64,000 nucleotides of DNA from Merdimmobilis hominis. GTDB taxonomy: Bacteria > Bacillota > Clostridia > Oscillospirales > Ruminococcaceae. The stretch covers positions 62,001 to 126,000 of the forward strand of contig NZ_JACJKY010000008.1 in assembly GCF_016901855.1 (NCBI RefSeq), given 5' to 3'. The position numbers and the translations under genes are program-made. A model generated the notes under the pieces. It did no database searches, was not told the DNA's origin, and saw nothing but the letters and a program-made list of their open reading frames with translations. Of this stretch, positions 14,234-22,910 are shown piece after piece; position 1 is the stretch's first letter; every line of letters starts with the position of its first letter.

Positions 14234-17200
14234 TCATTCTTCACTTACACACGAATTTTCTCCGTCCGTCACAGTGCTTTTTGAAAACGGACTAAGATCA
14301 ATAAATAGTTTTTTCAGCTCTGCCGGATCCTCATATTCACGGAAAATATATTCCAGCAATTCTTCTTGACGAGCTTGTCCCAAGGTTAAACGATACAGCG
14401 ATAGAATTTTGATTAGTCTCTCATATGAAATACCGTCTTTGCTCATTGGATACATCGGGACAATACGCTCAATCTTTACTTCTTGGTTTTCACCGAAACA
14501 CCAGAAGGGAACGAGATCCGACTGGCCAGGCTTCTTTTCAGCATGTGCTGCGTCAAACATTTCCGCCCATATATCCGACTCAAAGTCTATATTGCCGTAT
14601 TTACGGGCAACATTCTGTCGAATTGCTAAGCACTTAAAGCGGTTAATTCGACCTTCTCTTTGTTCCAGATCAATCGGGTTGCTCGGAAGGTTCCAGTGCA
14701 TAATTTTCCGACAATAATTGTGGAAGTCCAATCCTTCCTGGCCGATAGAGGTAGATGCCAAAACAAACGGCCTCAGCGGACTGTTAAAGGCACCGCGAAT
14801 GCTATTCTTCCGATCTGCTTTTTTCGCATTGTCACCATCTGTAATGAAGCCGACCGCATAATGAGCACGCATAAGATTGCGCTTGCGCTCTCCATTAACT
14901 CGGCTACGGAATGAACTGAAAGTATCAACCTCATAAGATGCCGTATGTATGCGCAGATCGTTCAGCATAATGTTCTGCACTTTACCTGCACGAGTCGCTT
15001 CATCCGAAAAGCTTACGCCTTCACGAATCAAGTGCATATATTCATCAAACATAGCCTGGAAGCAACCATCTTTGCAGTACAGCAATACATCCTGCCAATG
15101 AGTATTATCGTCCGCTTTCTTTGCATGGTACTGGTCAGCAGCCAGTTCCACAATAGCCGTCGCTTCAGTAGTGTTAAAGTAATTAACGAATACTTTAGCC
15201 AAAGAAGTGGCATAGGCTACATTGCCGCCATTAGCACGGTAAATACATACAGCGGGAGATCCCAGCACCATATCTGTCAAAGTGGAAATCAAATCGTCAG
15301 GCATTTTGCCAAGTTCGAGATCTTCGCCCAAACCAACAAAATACTTGAGTCTCTCCATGTGCGCAAGGAACGCTTTGTTGCCCCTGTCACTACTAATGGC
15401 GTCTTCTACATCACCATCTGTATCATTCATAGATTCCTCAAGCGCCGTGAACCAGGAGGTAACATATGTGCTACCGTCCATAAGCATCGGTGCAAGATAG
15501 TACCACTTAGCGTCTTCAGGGCCAGTAGTAGTTTTTTGGAACCTCTTCAATTCATCAACCTTATTACGAAGCTCCGCTTTAATCTGTCGCTCTATGTCTG
15601 CCAATGTAAGCTGCGCGTTCATCGTTGCCACAGGGCTATACAAAGCAGCAAGAGTAGCAGAAGGATAAAGCAATGCAAACAAACTCATGCGCTGAGGCTC
15701 TCCGCTGGACAGAGTAAACTGTAAGCGGTGATAAGGATAACGATATTTAGCGTTGTAACGCAGATTCTTTCGATCTACATTTTTAGCCTGTTTTCCTAAA
15801 CGACCAACAGTTCTGCGTTCTGCTTCGTAGGAGATCATGGAACCGATCATTCTCGGAACCATTTCCCATGCAGAGAATACGAGAATCTTTGAAAAATTCT
15901 CGCTATTTCTATACGCACCTTGCAGCGCGTAATACGGCTTACTTGGTGGAACCCAAAGATATAACTCGGATCCACCTTCAAAAGCAACTTCCTTCAAGCT
16001 CTCTAACCGGGCATTTGTCGCCGGTAATTTCTGATAATCGTTTACACGATTTGGATTCACCCAAAGCAAATCATTTCTGGCTACATCAATTTCATCTGGA
16101 TGCGCTTTGAAATACTTTTCAATATTCTGCTTGATTTTGTAGCTACGCATAAAGGACATAAGATACGGACAGCTTTTCACATAATCAAGCGGCAAAGAAT
16201 ATCCGGCATCAATCTCTTTGAGCAGATTGCCGGCAGCAAGATAGGATGCAATATCCATCTCGGTTACAACCAATGGGTGTTTTACACTGCTGTCATCCGT
16301 GTAGTCGCCAGAATCCATAACAGATATTCTCTCTGTACGACAAACGCCGGAATACATTGCTTCTTCAGCTGTGTTCTTTACCTTAATAATCGCGGTGTTA
16401 CCGACGCTCATTTCATGTAATGCAATAGAATAGTCGGACCAAACCCGATGGAACTCACCAGTATGCCCCGCAAACAAGAAATCCATAACCTGTAAAAACT
16501 CTGCATAGTGTTCATCCACTTGAGCTTCGTCGATTTCTTCCAGTGTTGAATACAGTTTATACGGAGTTGCTGAAAGCAAAAGAATTCTTGTTTCGCCACC
16601 ACCTAAAAACTTCTGTGCCAGAATACCAGTTTCAGATTCTTGGTTAGAGTTCAGCAGAAATTTGAATCTCTGGAACTCATCCATAATAACGAGATCAGGA
16701 TTCAACATGCCGGTACTGATCCTGGCAAACATTACACGCAAATTGTTCAGAATTACGCCGTCTCTATACGGTGAGGTTCCAGAGGAACGCTTTGATAAAT
16801 GCTCCACTAAAATCTCTAAGATTGGCCGTTCACGATCATATTCATATATTTTCTCTATAACCGATGCGGGATATGTGCCGTGTGTTTTGTTGGAACAAGC
16901 GGCAACTTTACCCTCATACCAGTCTTTAGCCCAGCCCGTCCAGGCTCCCTCAGCAAAATAAATAAGCAGCTGCTCAAGCTCATCTTTGTATTCTGCTATT
17001 TCAGGAATGCGAGTTAGGATTGCATACATCAGTGCTCTCTCACTGACAGTACCGCCGCCATTAGTCATCTGGAAGGAGGTGCCTGGAGTTAGCGGAATGA
17101 GCTGAATAAAACCATCGCGCAATGATTCGTCAGATTCCTGCTCGGCAATTTTAAGGTGAAGCATCGACAAACGAGTATCGGAAACACCCTCAATTCTTGC

Positions 17201-17488
17201 TGTCGTGGAAACCTTCAGCTTTTGAATATTCTGATTAGCGATACTGGTATTGGAACAAATATACACAACCTTTAACAGGTCATCGCCTTCTTCTAATCTT
17301 ACACGGGCAGTCTTAACGATTGCGCCTCTTGCAATCAAGGTTTTACCCATGCCGACTTCGTCCGCAATCAGCACACGGTTTTGACCATTACGGAACAGAT
17401 AATCAATGCGTTCAACGGTTTTTCGTTGGAAGTCCTTCAGACCGTGCATGGTCATGGCTTCAACTGTATCTATATTGAACTTTGCCAT
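14234..17488 (-). CDS. SNF2-like superfamily 2 helicase of the helicase/PLD/DUF6361 set
   Basis: 1084 aa. Motif I is VLIADEVGMGKTLIARG (~40-55), motif II VIMDEFQRF instead of DEAH, motif III LLLSATPYKLYS. The C-terminal RecA-like domain has LASTSIGQEGLDFHNYCR and motif VI QREGRINRFK. A ~400-residue insertion between the two lobes is unusually large. These features predict an ATP-driven DNA translocase. It lies 11 nt downstream of a phospholipase-D-like gene and in the same operon as a DUF6361 gene, a trio seen in genomes as a likely defence cassette; DISARM and BREX marker genes are absent. Confidence 0.8.
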   Translation of the reverse strand: MAKFNIDTVEAMTMHGLKDFQRKTVERIDYLFRNGQNRVLIADEVGMGKTLIARGAIVKTARVRLEEGDDLLKVVYICSNTSIANQNIQKLKVSTTARIEGVSDTRLSMLHLKIAEQESDESLRDGFIQLIPLTPGTSFQMTNGGGTVSERALMYAILTRIPEIAEYKDELEQLLIYFAEGAWTGWAKDWYEGKVAACSNKTHGTYPASVIEKIYEYDRERPILEILVEHLSKRSSGTSPYRDGVILNNLRVMFARISTGMLNPDLVIMDEFQRFKFLLNSNQESETGILAQKFLGGGETRILLLSATPYKLYSTLEEIDEAQVDEHYAEFLQVMDFLFAGHTGEFHRVWSDYSIALHEMSVGNTAIIKVKNTAEEAMYSGVCRTERISVMDSGDYTDDSSVKHPLVVTEMDIASYLAAGNLLKEIDAGYSLPLDYVKSCPYLMSFMRSYKIKQNIEKYFKAHPDEIDVARNDLLWVNPNRVNDYQKLPATNARLESLKEVAFEGGSELYLWVPPSKPYYALQGAYRNSENFSKILVFSAWEMVPRMIGSMISYEAERRTVGRLGKQAKNVDRKNLRYNAKYRYPYHRLQFTLSSGEPQRMSLFALLYPSATLAALYSPVATMNAQLTLADIERQIKAELRNKVDELKRFQKTTTGPEDAKWYYLAPMLMDGSTYVTSWFTALEESMNDTDGDVEDAISSDRGNKAFLAHMERLKYFVGLGEDLELGKMPDDLISTLTDMVLGSPAVCIYRANGGNVAYATSLAKVFVNYFNTTEATAIVELAADQYHAKKADDNTHWQDVLLYCKDGCFQAMFDEYMHLIREGVSFSDEATRAGKVQNIMLNDLRIHTASYEVDTFSSFRSRVNGERKRNLMRAHYAVGFITDGDNAKKADRKNSIRGAFNSPLRPFVLASTSIGQEGLDFHNYCRKIMHWNLPSNPIDLEQREGRINRFKCLAIRQNVARKYGNIDFESDIWAEMFDAAHAEKKPGQSDLVPFWCFGENQEVKIERIVPMYPMSKDGISYERLIKILSLYRLTLGQARQEELLEYIFREYEDPAELKKLFIDLSPFSKSTVTDGENSCVSEE

Positions 17489-17499
17489 TTCGGACCTCC

Positions 17500-19335
17500 T
17501 TATTTCAGTCTTAGCGTCTTTTTGAATGTAGCGTATAAATCACGGAATTCATCAGGAACAATATCTTCTTTTGTAATCATCTGAAGGAGATATCCAAGTT
17601 CTCCGATTTTCTCCGGTTCCTCCAGCGCTGTCTTCAGCATTTTCTCATACAATGCTGGCAAGCTTTCGTGGCCACTGTTCCAGCTTCCTGCTCCAGCCAG
17701 GGTTCTTTCTTCCATCAAGGAAAGCAAATAACTGTCTCCAAGAACAAATGCGACATACTCAACAAAGGTTCTCTTATCTTTGACCACGCTATTTACAACG
17801 GCGTTTTCTCGTTCTTCCGGGATGCCTGTGGTCGGAACCATCACAATGCGTTCTACCGCCATATCCTCAGATTCCACCCGCACCATATAGAACTCTGATA
17901 CTTGCAGAATATCCAACTGCGGGAAAACCATAGTGTTTTCAATTCGCATAGGAACATTGCGTCTAAACGGCGTAATAGTGATGGCTTCGTCTGGAATATG
18001 TCCACCGATCTCCAAAGAAACATCATACTTACCATCACGCTCAGTCACGACGGCTTTCATCGGCAAACGACAGATCGCCTTAACGACTTGCTCCAAATGA
18101 TTAGTTGTTTCTTGTGCCGGATCTGGCAATGCTTCTTTCGGAGAAGAAAGCTCGAACGGGTTCTGAGGATTATCTGCCTTGCCGCAGAACAAATCCTGCA
18201 GGAACATATCGCTGTTATAATATCTATTCTTTGTGCGGAGACGGATCATCATCTCCACATTTTTATTTACTGCGGAATAAGTAGCATTCATTGATCCCAA
18301 ATAAAGATCAACATCACTGTACTTTTTGCGAAGAAAGATTTTTGCGTGAATGTCTTGCTTTTGTTTTTCAACAGCTTCATCTGACACGGCCTCTTCGCCA
18401 TCTACAATGTCGTCTTTCAGTGTGTACACCTGAAAACGGCTGCACTGCTCTGCAGTAAACTTTGACAATTCAGATTTACGAGTAATCAGGGTTCGTGTTG
18501 TGCCGGTCAACGAATGCTCAGGTTTGTTCCAATATTCAATAAGGCTTCCAGACACAAATGGTGAAAAGACCACCAACTCATGAAAACTATAATCTGCTAT
18601 CCACTGCTTCTGGCAAAGCAAAGGATCTTTATTCATATCGTAAGCGCCAGAGCCGATCCCCAGCGGCATAATTTCAAAATCATCACCAAATTCTTTGCTA
18701 TCAGTTGAGAAAGAAACTCCATCCAAAGACTCACACAGTCTGCGTAGAGCACTTCGTTTTGCTCTGGCATTCTGTATGGTAGGCTTAACCTGATTGCGCA
18801 AGAATTCCAAGTGTTCAATAATAGGTTGTGTTTTCTTCGCAGTTTTGGCCGTCTTAGAGCTATCCATTGAAAAGCTCACATCCCAGCTGCGGTCAAAAGT
18901 TAAGTTGCGACTTAACACAGCAAAACGGTAGCAATATTCACCCTCAGCATTCACATACTGAAGAATCCAGGTCTTCGAATGAAATGCCGGATAATGGTTT
19001 ATACCTCTGGCTTTAGGTAAGGCAATAGGCACAATCATTTTTTCCAGCATCAAACTTAGTGCATTTGGAGCACCGGGCATCTTTATTTGCCCAGCCTCAC
19101 AGAAAATCAGCACCTTTTCAGATACTTTCTGAAGTGCGTTTAACATGCTTACGGGATTTTGAAGCAAGGCACTATCCGTGTCCTCAGCAAGTCCAAGTGA
19201 AAGACACACTGTAGTAAGTGCTTCAAGATCCAAGGAATATGTTGTACCAACTGCAAAGTTCAGCGTATATCCTTCTGGAGGGAGGAGGATATTGCCGTAA
19301 TTCACACGACTTCTCGTATCGTTTGTCTTAAACAT
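17500..19335 (-). CDS. Phospholipase-D-like protein of the helicase/PLD/DUF6361 set
   Basis: 611 aa from ATG 19335 (GGAGAGGAGGG upstream; its start overlaps the end of the DUF6361 gene by 8 nt). Two HKD-type half-sites: FHSKTWILQY with SRNLTFDRSWD (~120-165), and HAKIFLRKKYSDVDLYLGSMNAT (~345-370; His-x-Lys and Gly-Ser-x-Asn are intact). PLD-fold proteins in defence loci are usually nucleases rather than lipases. The C-terminal ~200 residues are not recognised. Together with the adjacent helicase it probably forms a translocase-nuclease machine. Confidence 0.8.
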   Translation of the reverse strand: MFKTNDTRSRVNYGNILLPPEGYTLNFAVGTTYSLDLEALTTVCLSLGLAEDTDSALLQNPVSMLNALQKVSEKVLIFCEAGQIKMPGAPNALSLMLEKMIVPIALPKARGINHYPAFHSKTWILQYVNAEGEYCYRFAVLSRNLTFDRSWDVSFSMDSSKTAKTAKKTQPIIEHLEFLRNQVKPTIQNARAKRSALRRLCESLDGVSFSTDSKEFGDDFEIMPLGIGSGAYDMNKDPLLCQKQWIADYSFHELVVFSPFVSGSLIEYWNKPEHSLTGTTRTLITRKSELSKFTAEQCSRFQVYTLKDDIVDGEEAVSDEAVEKQKQDIHAKIFLRKKYSDVDLYLGSMNATYSAVNKNVEMMIRLRTKNRYYNSDMFLQDLFCGKADNPQNPFELSSPKEALPDPAQETTNHLEQVVKAICRLPMKAVVTERDGKYDVSLEIGGHIPDEAITITPFRRNVPMRIENTMVFPQLDILQVSEFYMVRVESEDMAVERIVMVPTTGIPEERENAVVNSVVKDKRTFVEYVAFVLGDSYLLSLMEERTLAGAGSWNSGHESLPALYEKMLKTALEEPEKIGELGYLLQMITKEDIVPDEFRDLYATFKKTLRLK

Positions 19336-20530
19336 GAGAGCCCTCCTCTCCATGATAAATGTCAGTAATAATGCGTTTAGCGCTAAATAGTCTATAATCA
19401 AGATAACGCCCACCAATCCAGGTGTCGTTTGCATAATCGTCGCGTCTGCAAAGTTTTGCTCTGCTGCGCGTCTTGATCTCCACTTCACGGTCCACCAAAG
19501 CCTTATCTGCTGCTTCTAAGTCGCCGGCCAGCAAAGCATTTTTGAATGTAGTTAAAAACCGGCGCAAGCGGAAGTTAGTAATGTTCAAAACGCGCAAGAC
19601 TTCATCTATATCGACCGATATCATATAGGCCATATTTTCTTCGATGAACTCCCATTCTGCTACAGCATCATCGTTCTGGCCGTTAGACAGAATATGGTTA
19701 TAGCGAACACGAGCAACATATACAAGTCTATTGAAGTCACAGGCAATCTTCATTTTTTTGCTGAGCTCTGCAGGTGTTTCTTCCTTCAAGTCTTCATAAA
19801 CAGCCTCAAACGAATCGTACTTCGTTACATCAATGTTGTTTTTCAAAAGATATCCCAACAAGGAGTCCGCAACACTCGTCTCAATCATCTTTCTTAGAAA
19901 GGCAGCCTCAGAGGCCGTCAAATAGATCGACAAATTTTCTCTCCAGTCAGTATAATAATCGTCCGGTACAGAGAACAACTGCGTTGCTACATCGCGTCCT
20001 GCGTCAGCATCATCACGCTCCGAATCCGTTGTGTCGTCGCCTTTGTTACCAAGTGCAGAGGTTTTCTTTTGTGCTTGCAATACGATAGACGCCTTCAACA
20101 ATTCCGGAATCGTAAGATCCTGAGTGCAAATGCCATATGTACGAATGCCGTTCCAGTAAATGTTCGAAGGTTTTCTCGCCACCCAGCCTTTCGGCAACAC
20201 GCGACGCCCAATGATACCTTCTTCTGTAGGACAGTTTTGCATCAACCGAATACCGCAGTCTTTTTCTTCCTGATCTATTCGGCGAAGAATTCTGCTCATA
20301 TCATTACCATACTGTCCCTCAGTAGCTTCCTTCAGGACATAGGGAACAATAAGGAAATACTTAGCAATAGTCTGAACGGTAGAGGTTCCTGGGAAAAACA
20401 TATTTGCAAAAGCGTCACGAATCAGCCCGATGCCAATTTCGTCCACTGCGCCTTGTTCCTGCAGTAGGTTCATTACATCGAGAACTTTCTCTCTATCTTC
20501 CTTCGAAAAGTCCACCCATCCTAATTGCAT
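19328..20530 (-). CDS. DUF6361 family protein
   Basis: 400 aa. It begins MQLGWVDFSKEDREKVLDVMNLL followed by GAVDEIGIGLIRDAFANMFFPGTSTVQTIAKYF; the IGLIRDAFAN...FPGTST signature, then RGIIGRRVLP-like and WNGIRTYGI segments, is typical of DUF6361. No catalytic motif is known. The gene overlaps the PLD gene by 8 nt, so the two are translationally coupled. Members commonly sit beside PLD and helicase genes. It might be the sensor or substrate adaptor of the set, but that is a guess. Confidence 0.75.
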   Translation of the reverse strand: MQLGWVDFSKEDREKVLDVMNLLQEQGAVDEIGIGLIRDAFANMFFPGTSTVQTIAKYFLIVPYVLKEATEGQYGNDMSRILRRIDQEEKDCGIRLMQNCPTEEGIIGRRVLPKGWVARKPSNIYWNGIRTYGICTQDLTIPELLKASIVLQAQKKTSALGNKGDDTTDSERDDADAGRDVATQLFSVPDDYYTDWRENLSIYLTASEAAFLRKMIETSVADSLLGYLLKNNIDVTKYDSFEAVYEDLKEETPAELSKKMKIACDFNRLVYVARVRYNHILSNGQNDDAVAEWEFIEENMAYMISVDIDEVLRVLNITNFRLRRFLTTFKNALLAGDLEAADKALVDREVEIKTRSRAKLCRRDDYANDTWIGGRYLDYRLFSAKRIITDIYHGEEGSHV

Positions 20531-20558
20531 AATGATACTCCTTATTGCTTAATTTCCC

Positions 20559-20735
20559 TTATTCGACATCTTGCATGCCCATTTTTTCACGCAAATCGCC
20601 AAGACTTTTATCGTATTGCGCTTGTGATATTGCATGTCGCTCTAAAAACATATCCAATGTTCGCTTCTGCCGCAAGAACAACTCTCGTTTCTTTTCTTCA
20701 GGAGATAAGTTCTCCCACACAGTTATCTCGTTCAT
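20559..20735 (-). CDS. Small charged protein, 58 aa
   Basis: ORF from ATG 20735 with AAAGGAAA about 8 nt upstream. Highly charged and probably helical (SPEEKKRELFLRQKRTLDMF), ending in DLREKMGMQDVE. It resembles small 'SHOCT-like' or coiled-coil accessory proteins but has no assignable domain. It sits between the SseB-like gene and the DUF6361 gene with 25-29 nt gaps, consistent with a true operon member. Confidence 0.6.
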   Translation of the reverse strand: MNEITVWENLSPEEKKRELFLRQKRTLDMFLERHAISQAQYDKSLGDLREKMGMQDVE

Positions 20736-20760
20736 CTTTAGATTTCCTTTAACAGAGCGC

Positions 20761-21888
20761 TTATTCCTGAACCAGTCTGGATTTCATCTTCTCAACTAAA
20801 TCAAATATTTCTCTATCAAGCACCCAAGGCTCTGTAAAAGCATTGATTACAATGCCGCTAACATTCTTTTCGTTATTTCTGGCGAGTGCGATTACTTCGA
20901 GAAAATGTTTTTGTACTTTAGAAAAGTGTTGGCCATATTCGCCCATATCCTCAGTGGTAATAAAGGCCGGGAAGAAGAACTGGTCGCCATTTTGCAGAAT
21001 GTCAGGAATCATTCGGATGTTATCCTGGTTTGACAATTCAATGCCAACCAAAGAATCCAAATTTCCGTCCGCTTTATCAATCAAATCAGCGAAGGCTTTC
21101 TGATCCAGCTCACTAAGAACTGCATTGCAAGGAACCCACACAAAGCTGTCGCGCAGGATCTCCATAATTTGAATCAGACCTTGTTCCGTTCGTTCTGCAT
21201 TAAAGGCAGCAATAGCTTCTCTCAGCATAGAACCGTCTTCCAAGTCTTCCGGTTTCAAAAGCTGGCTTGGATTCATGTCAGAATAGCAAATGATTTTCTC
21301 GTCTTCAGTTTTCTCAACGAAGAAAGCTATTTTCTCTCCTTGATGGTAATCAAAATTCTGATTCGGTTCGTTGAGCAAAACACCCATGATCCAATGCTCA
21401 CCAAGGCCAATAATACGAGACCAGCAGAGTTCGGGATTTAGTCCGTCTCTCATAAGATAAACCTGAACATCGTCGGGGTAGTGAGGATGACGGCAATCAT
21501 CCAAAAATCCCATTTCTCGCGTCTTTTCAATTTCCTCGTCTACATTGTATGTATCGAGCATTTCAAGTTTCTTGGAATATCGATTGCTAAGACTATTATC
21601 ACTGTCATCGAATAAAGCAAACTCTTCATCCTCTACAGCACCTACACGAATAAAGAATCGTGTATCCTCAGACGGATCAAAGAATTTGAATCTTTCCTCA
21701 CACTCAACACCTGCAGCAAGTACCTCAAGCGTTAATCCCGCTTCGTGATCGATATATCCATATACAAGCATGCAAGTTGCATCGTCCACATTGGGATAGC
21801 CTTCCATAGCTTTTCTAAATTTATCATTCAGTGGAAATGCTGCGAAATTCTTATATAGGGCTCTAAACCCTGTCTCTTGATATTTCAT
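20761..21888 (-). CDS. Hypothetical protein with SseB-like C-terminal domain
   Basis: 375 aa. The C-terminal ~100 residues (VWVPCNAVLSE, FFFPAFITTEDMGEYGQ, VIALARNNEKNVSGIVINAF) match the SseB fold signature, a domain of unknown biochemical role first named in Salmonella. The N-terminal ~270 residues are acidic and not recognised. It is 12 nt downstream of the WYL regulator gene. It probably belongs to the same operon as the helicase/PLD/DUF6361 trio; whether it is functionally linked is unknown. Confidence 0.6.
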   Translation of the reverse strand: MKYQETGFRALYKNFAAFPLNDKFRKAMEGYPNVDDATCMLVYGYIDHEAGLTLEVLAAGVECEERFKFFDPSEDTRFFIRVGAVEDEEFALFDDSDNSLSNRYSKKLEMLDTYNVDEEIEKTREMGFLDDCRHPHYPDDVQVYLMRDGLNPELCWSRIIGLGEHWIMGVLLNEPNQNFDYHQGEKIAFFVEKTEDEKIICYSDMNPSQLLKPEDLEDGSMLREAIAAFNAERTEQGLIQIMEILRDSFVWVPCNAVLSELDQKAFADLIDKADGNLDSLVGIELSNQDNIRMIPDILQNGDQFFFPAFITTEDMGEYGQHFSKVQKHFLEVIALARNNEKNVSGIVINAFTEPWVLDREIFDLVEKMKSRLVQE

Positions 21889-21900
21889 AATTCTCCTCCT

Positions 21901-22881
21901 TTACTCCAGACCTGTAACAGCAGCTCTGAGCATCTCGGAATACTTTTCTTTTACATTTTCAGGTCCTTTGATTTTCACCTTTCCGCCAAAACCGAACACC
22001 CAACTATAAAAGACATGGCTCACCGCAATGTTGACCACTGCTCTAAAAGAAGTCATATCATTGGCATAAGTGGTTACATCCTCGCCAAAACGGTCAATGA
22101 TTGAATCCATAACCTCATTGTCACAAATAAGTTCCACTTCTTCATGTTCGCTGTTGAACATATGGAAAGTGGTATTGATATACTTATCGATGTCAAATCC
22201 TTCCGGCGCAGGAGTTCCTTCTTCTTTGAGAATAACCGGACACTTTGCAATGCGATCCACGCGGAAGCTACCCAAGCGTTGCTTATACTCATAGACACCC
22301 ACCATGTAATAGCAATCACCATTCCAAACGAGGTGCAACGGAGTAATAACATACGGCTCGCCGTTTCTCTTAATCTTCTTTTCTTTCCGAACATTGTACT
22401 GGAAATACTGGAAGGAGATTTGCTTGTTCGTATTTATCGCTTCGTTAATCGCATCGATAATAAGGTAAATTCTTTCATTACCGGGTTTAATTCGTCCTTC
22501 ACAACTGACATTTCGTTTCAGAGATGATGCAACATGGTTGCTGGCAAGGGAGCTGATCTTCTCAACCAGCTCCTTGCTTTTACTCGCTGTGATAAACTTT
22601 GATGATTCCACTGCATCAATTAGAAGTTTCAGCTCCGGAGCATCGAAGCGTCTACCAAAAAGATTATATCTGTTCTGAGTAGATTTAACTTCTTCGATCT
22701 CCAAGCCAAACAGACGCAACAGCTCAATTTCTGCTTTTATCGTTTGACGATGAGATTTAATTCCATACTGCTCCTCTAAAATTTGTATCAGCTGGGCAGT
22801 AGTAAGAAAGTGATCCTCATCTGTCTGTTCATATAAAATTTTAGCAAGATACAACGGTCTTAATTTTGCGTCGTTGTCCAT
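21901..22881 (-). CDS. HTH-WYL transcriptional regulator
   Basis: 326 aa. An N-terminal HTH_11-like winged helix (~8-60: LYLAKILYEQTDEDHFLTTAQ, SHRQTIKAEIELLRLFGLEI) is followed by a WYL domain (~150-220: INTNKQISFQYFQYN, YVITPLHLVWNGDCYYMVGVYE cut by RVDRIAKC) and a WCX C-terminus (~245-326). This is the classic HTH-WYL-WCX regulator found in defence islands, probably sensing a nucleotide or nucleic-acid ligand. It is distinct from the WYL pair at 6.8-8.9 kb, which lacks this clear N-terminal HTH. It lies between HsdR (29-nt gap) and the SseB-like gene. Confidence 0.85.
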   Translation of the reverse strand: MDNDAKLRPLYLAKILYEQTDEDHFLTTAQLIQILEEQYGIKSHRQTIKAEIELLRLFGLEIEEVKSTQNRYNLFGRRFDAPELKLLIDAVESSKFITASKSKELVEKISSLASNHVASSLKRNVSCEGRIKPGNERIYLIIDAINEAINTNKQISFQYFQYNVRKEKKIKRNGEPYVITPLHLVWNGDCYYMVGVYEYKQRLGSFRVDRIAKCPVILKEEGTPAPEGFDIDKYINTTFHMFNSEHEEVELICDNEVMDSIIDRFGEDVTTYANDMTSFRAVVNIAVSHVFYSWVFGFGGKVKIKGPENVKEKYSEMLRAAVTGLE

Positions 22882-22910
22882 TGTCTCACCTCATTTCGCC
22901 ATAGTTAACA

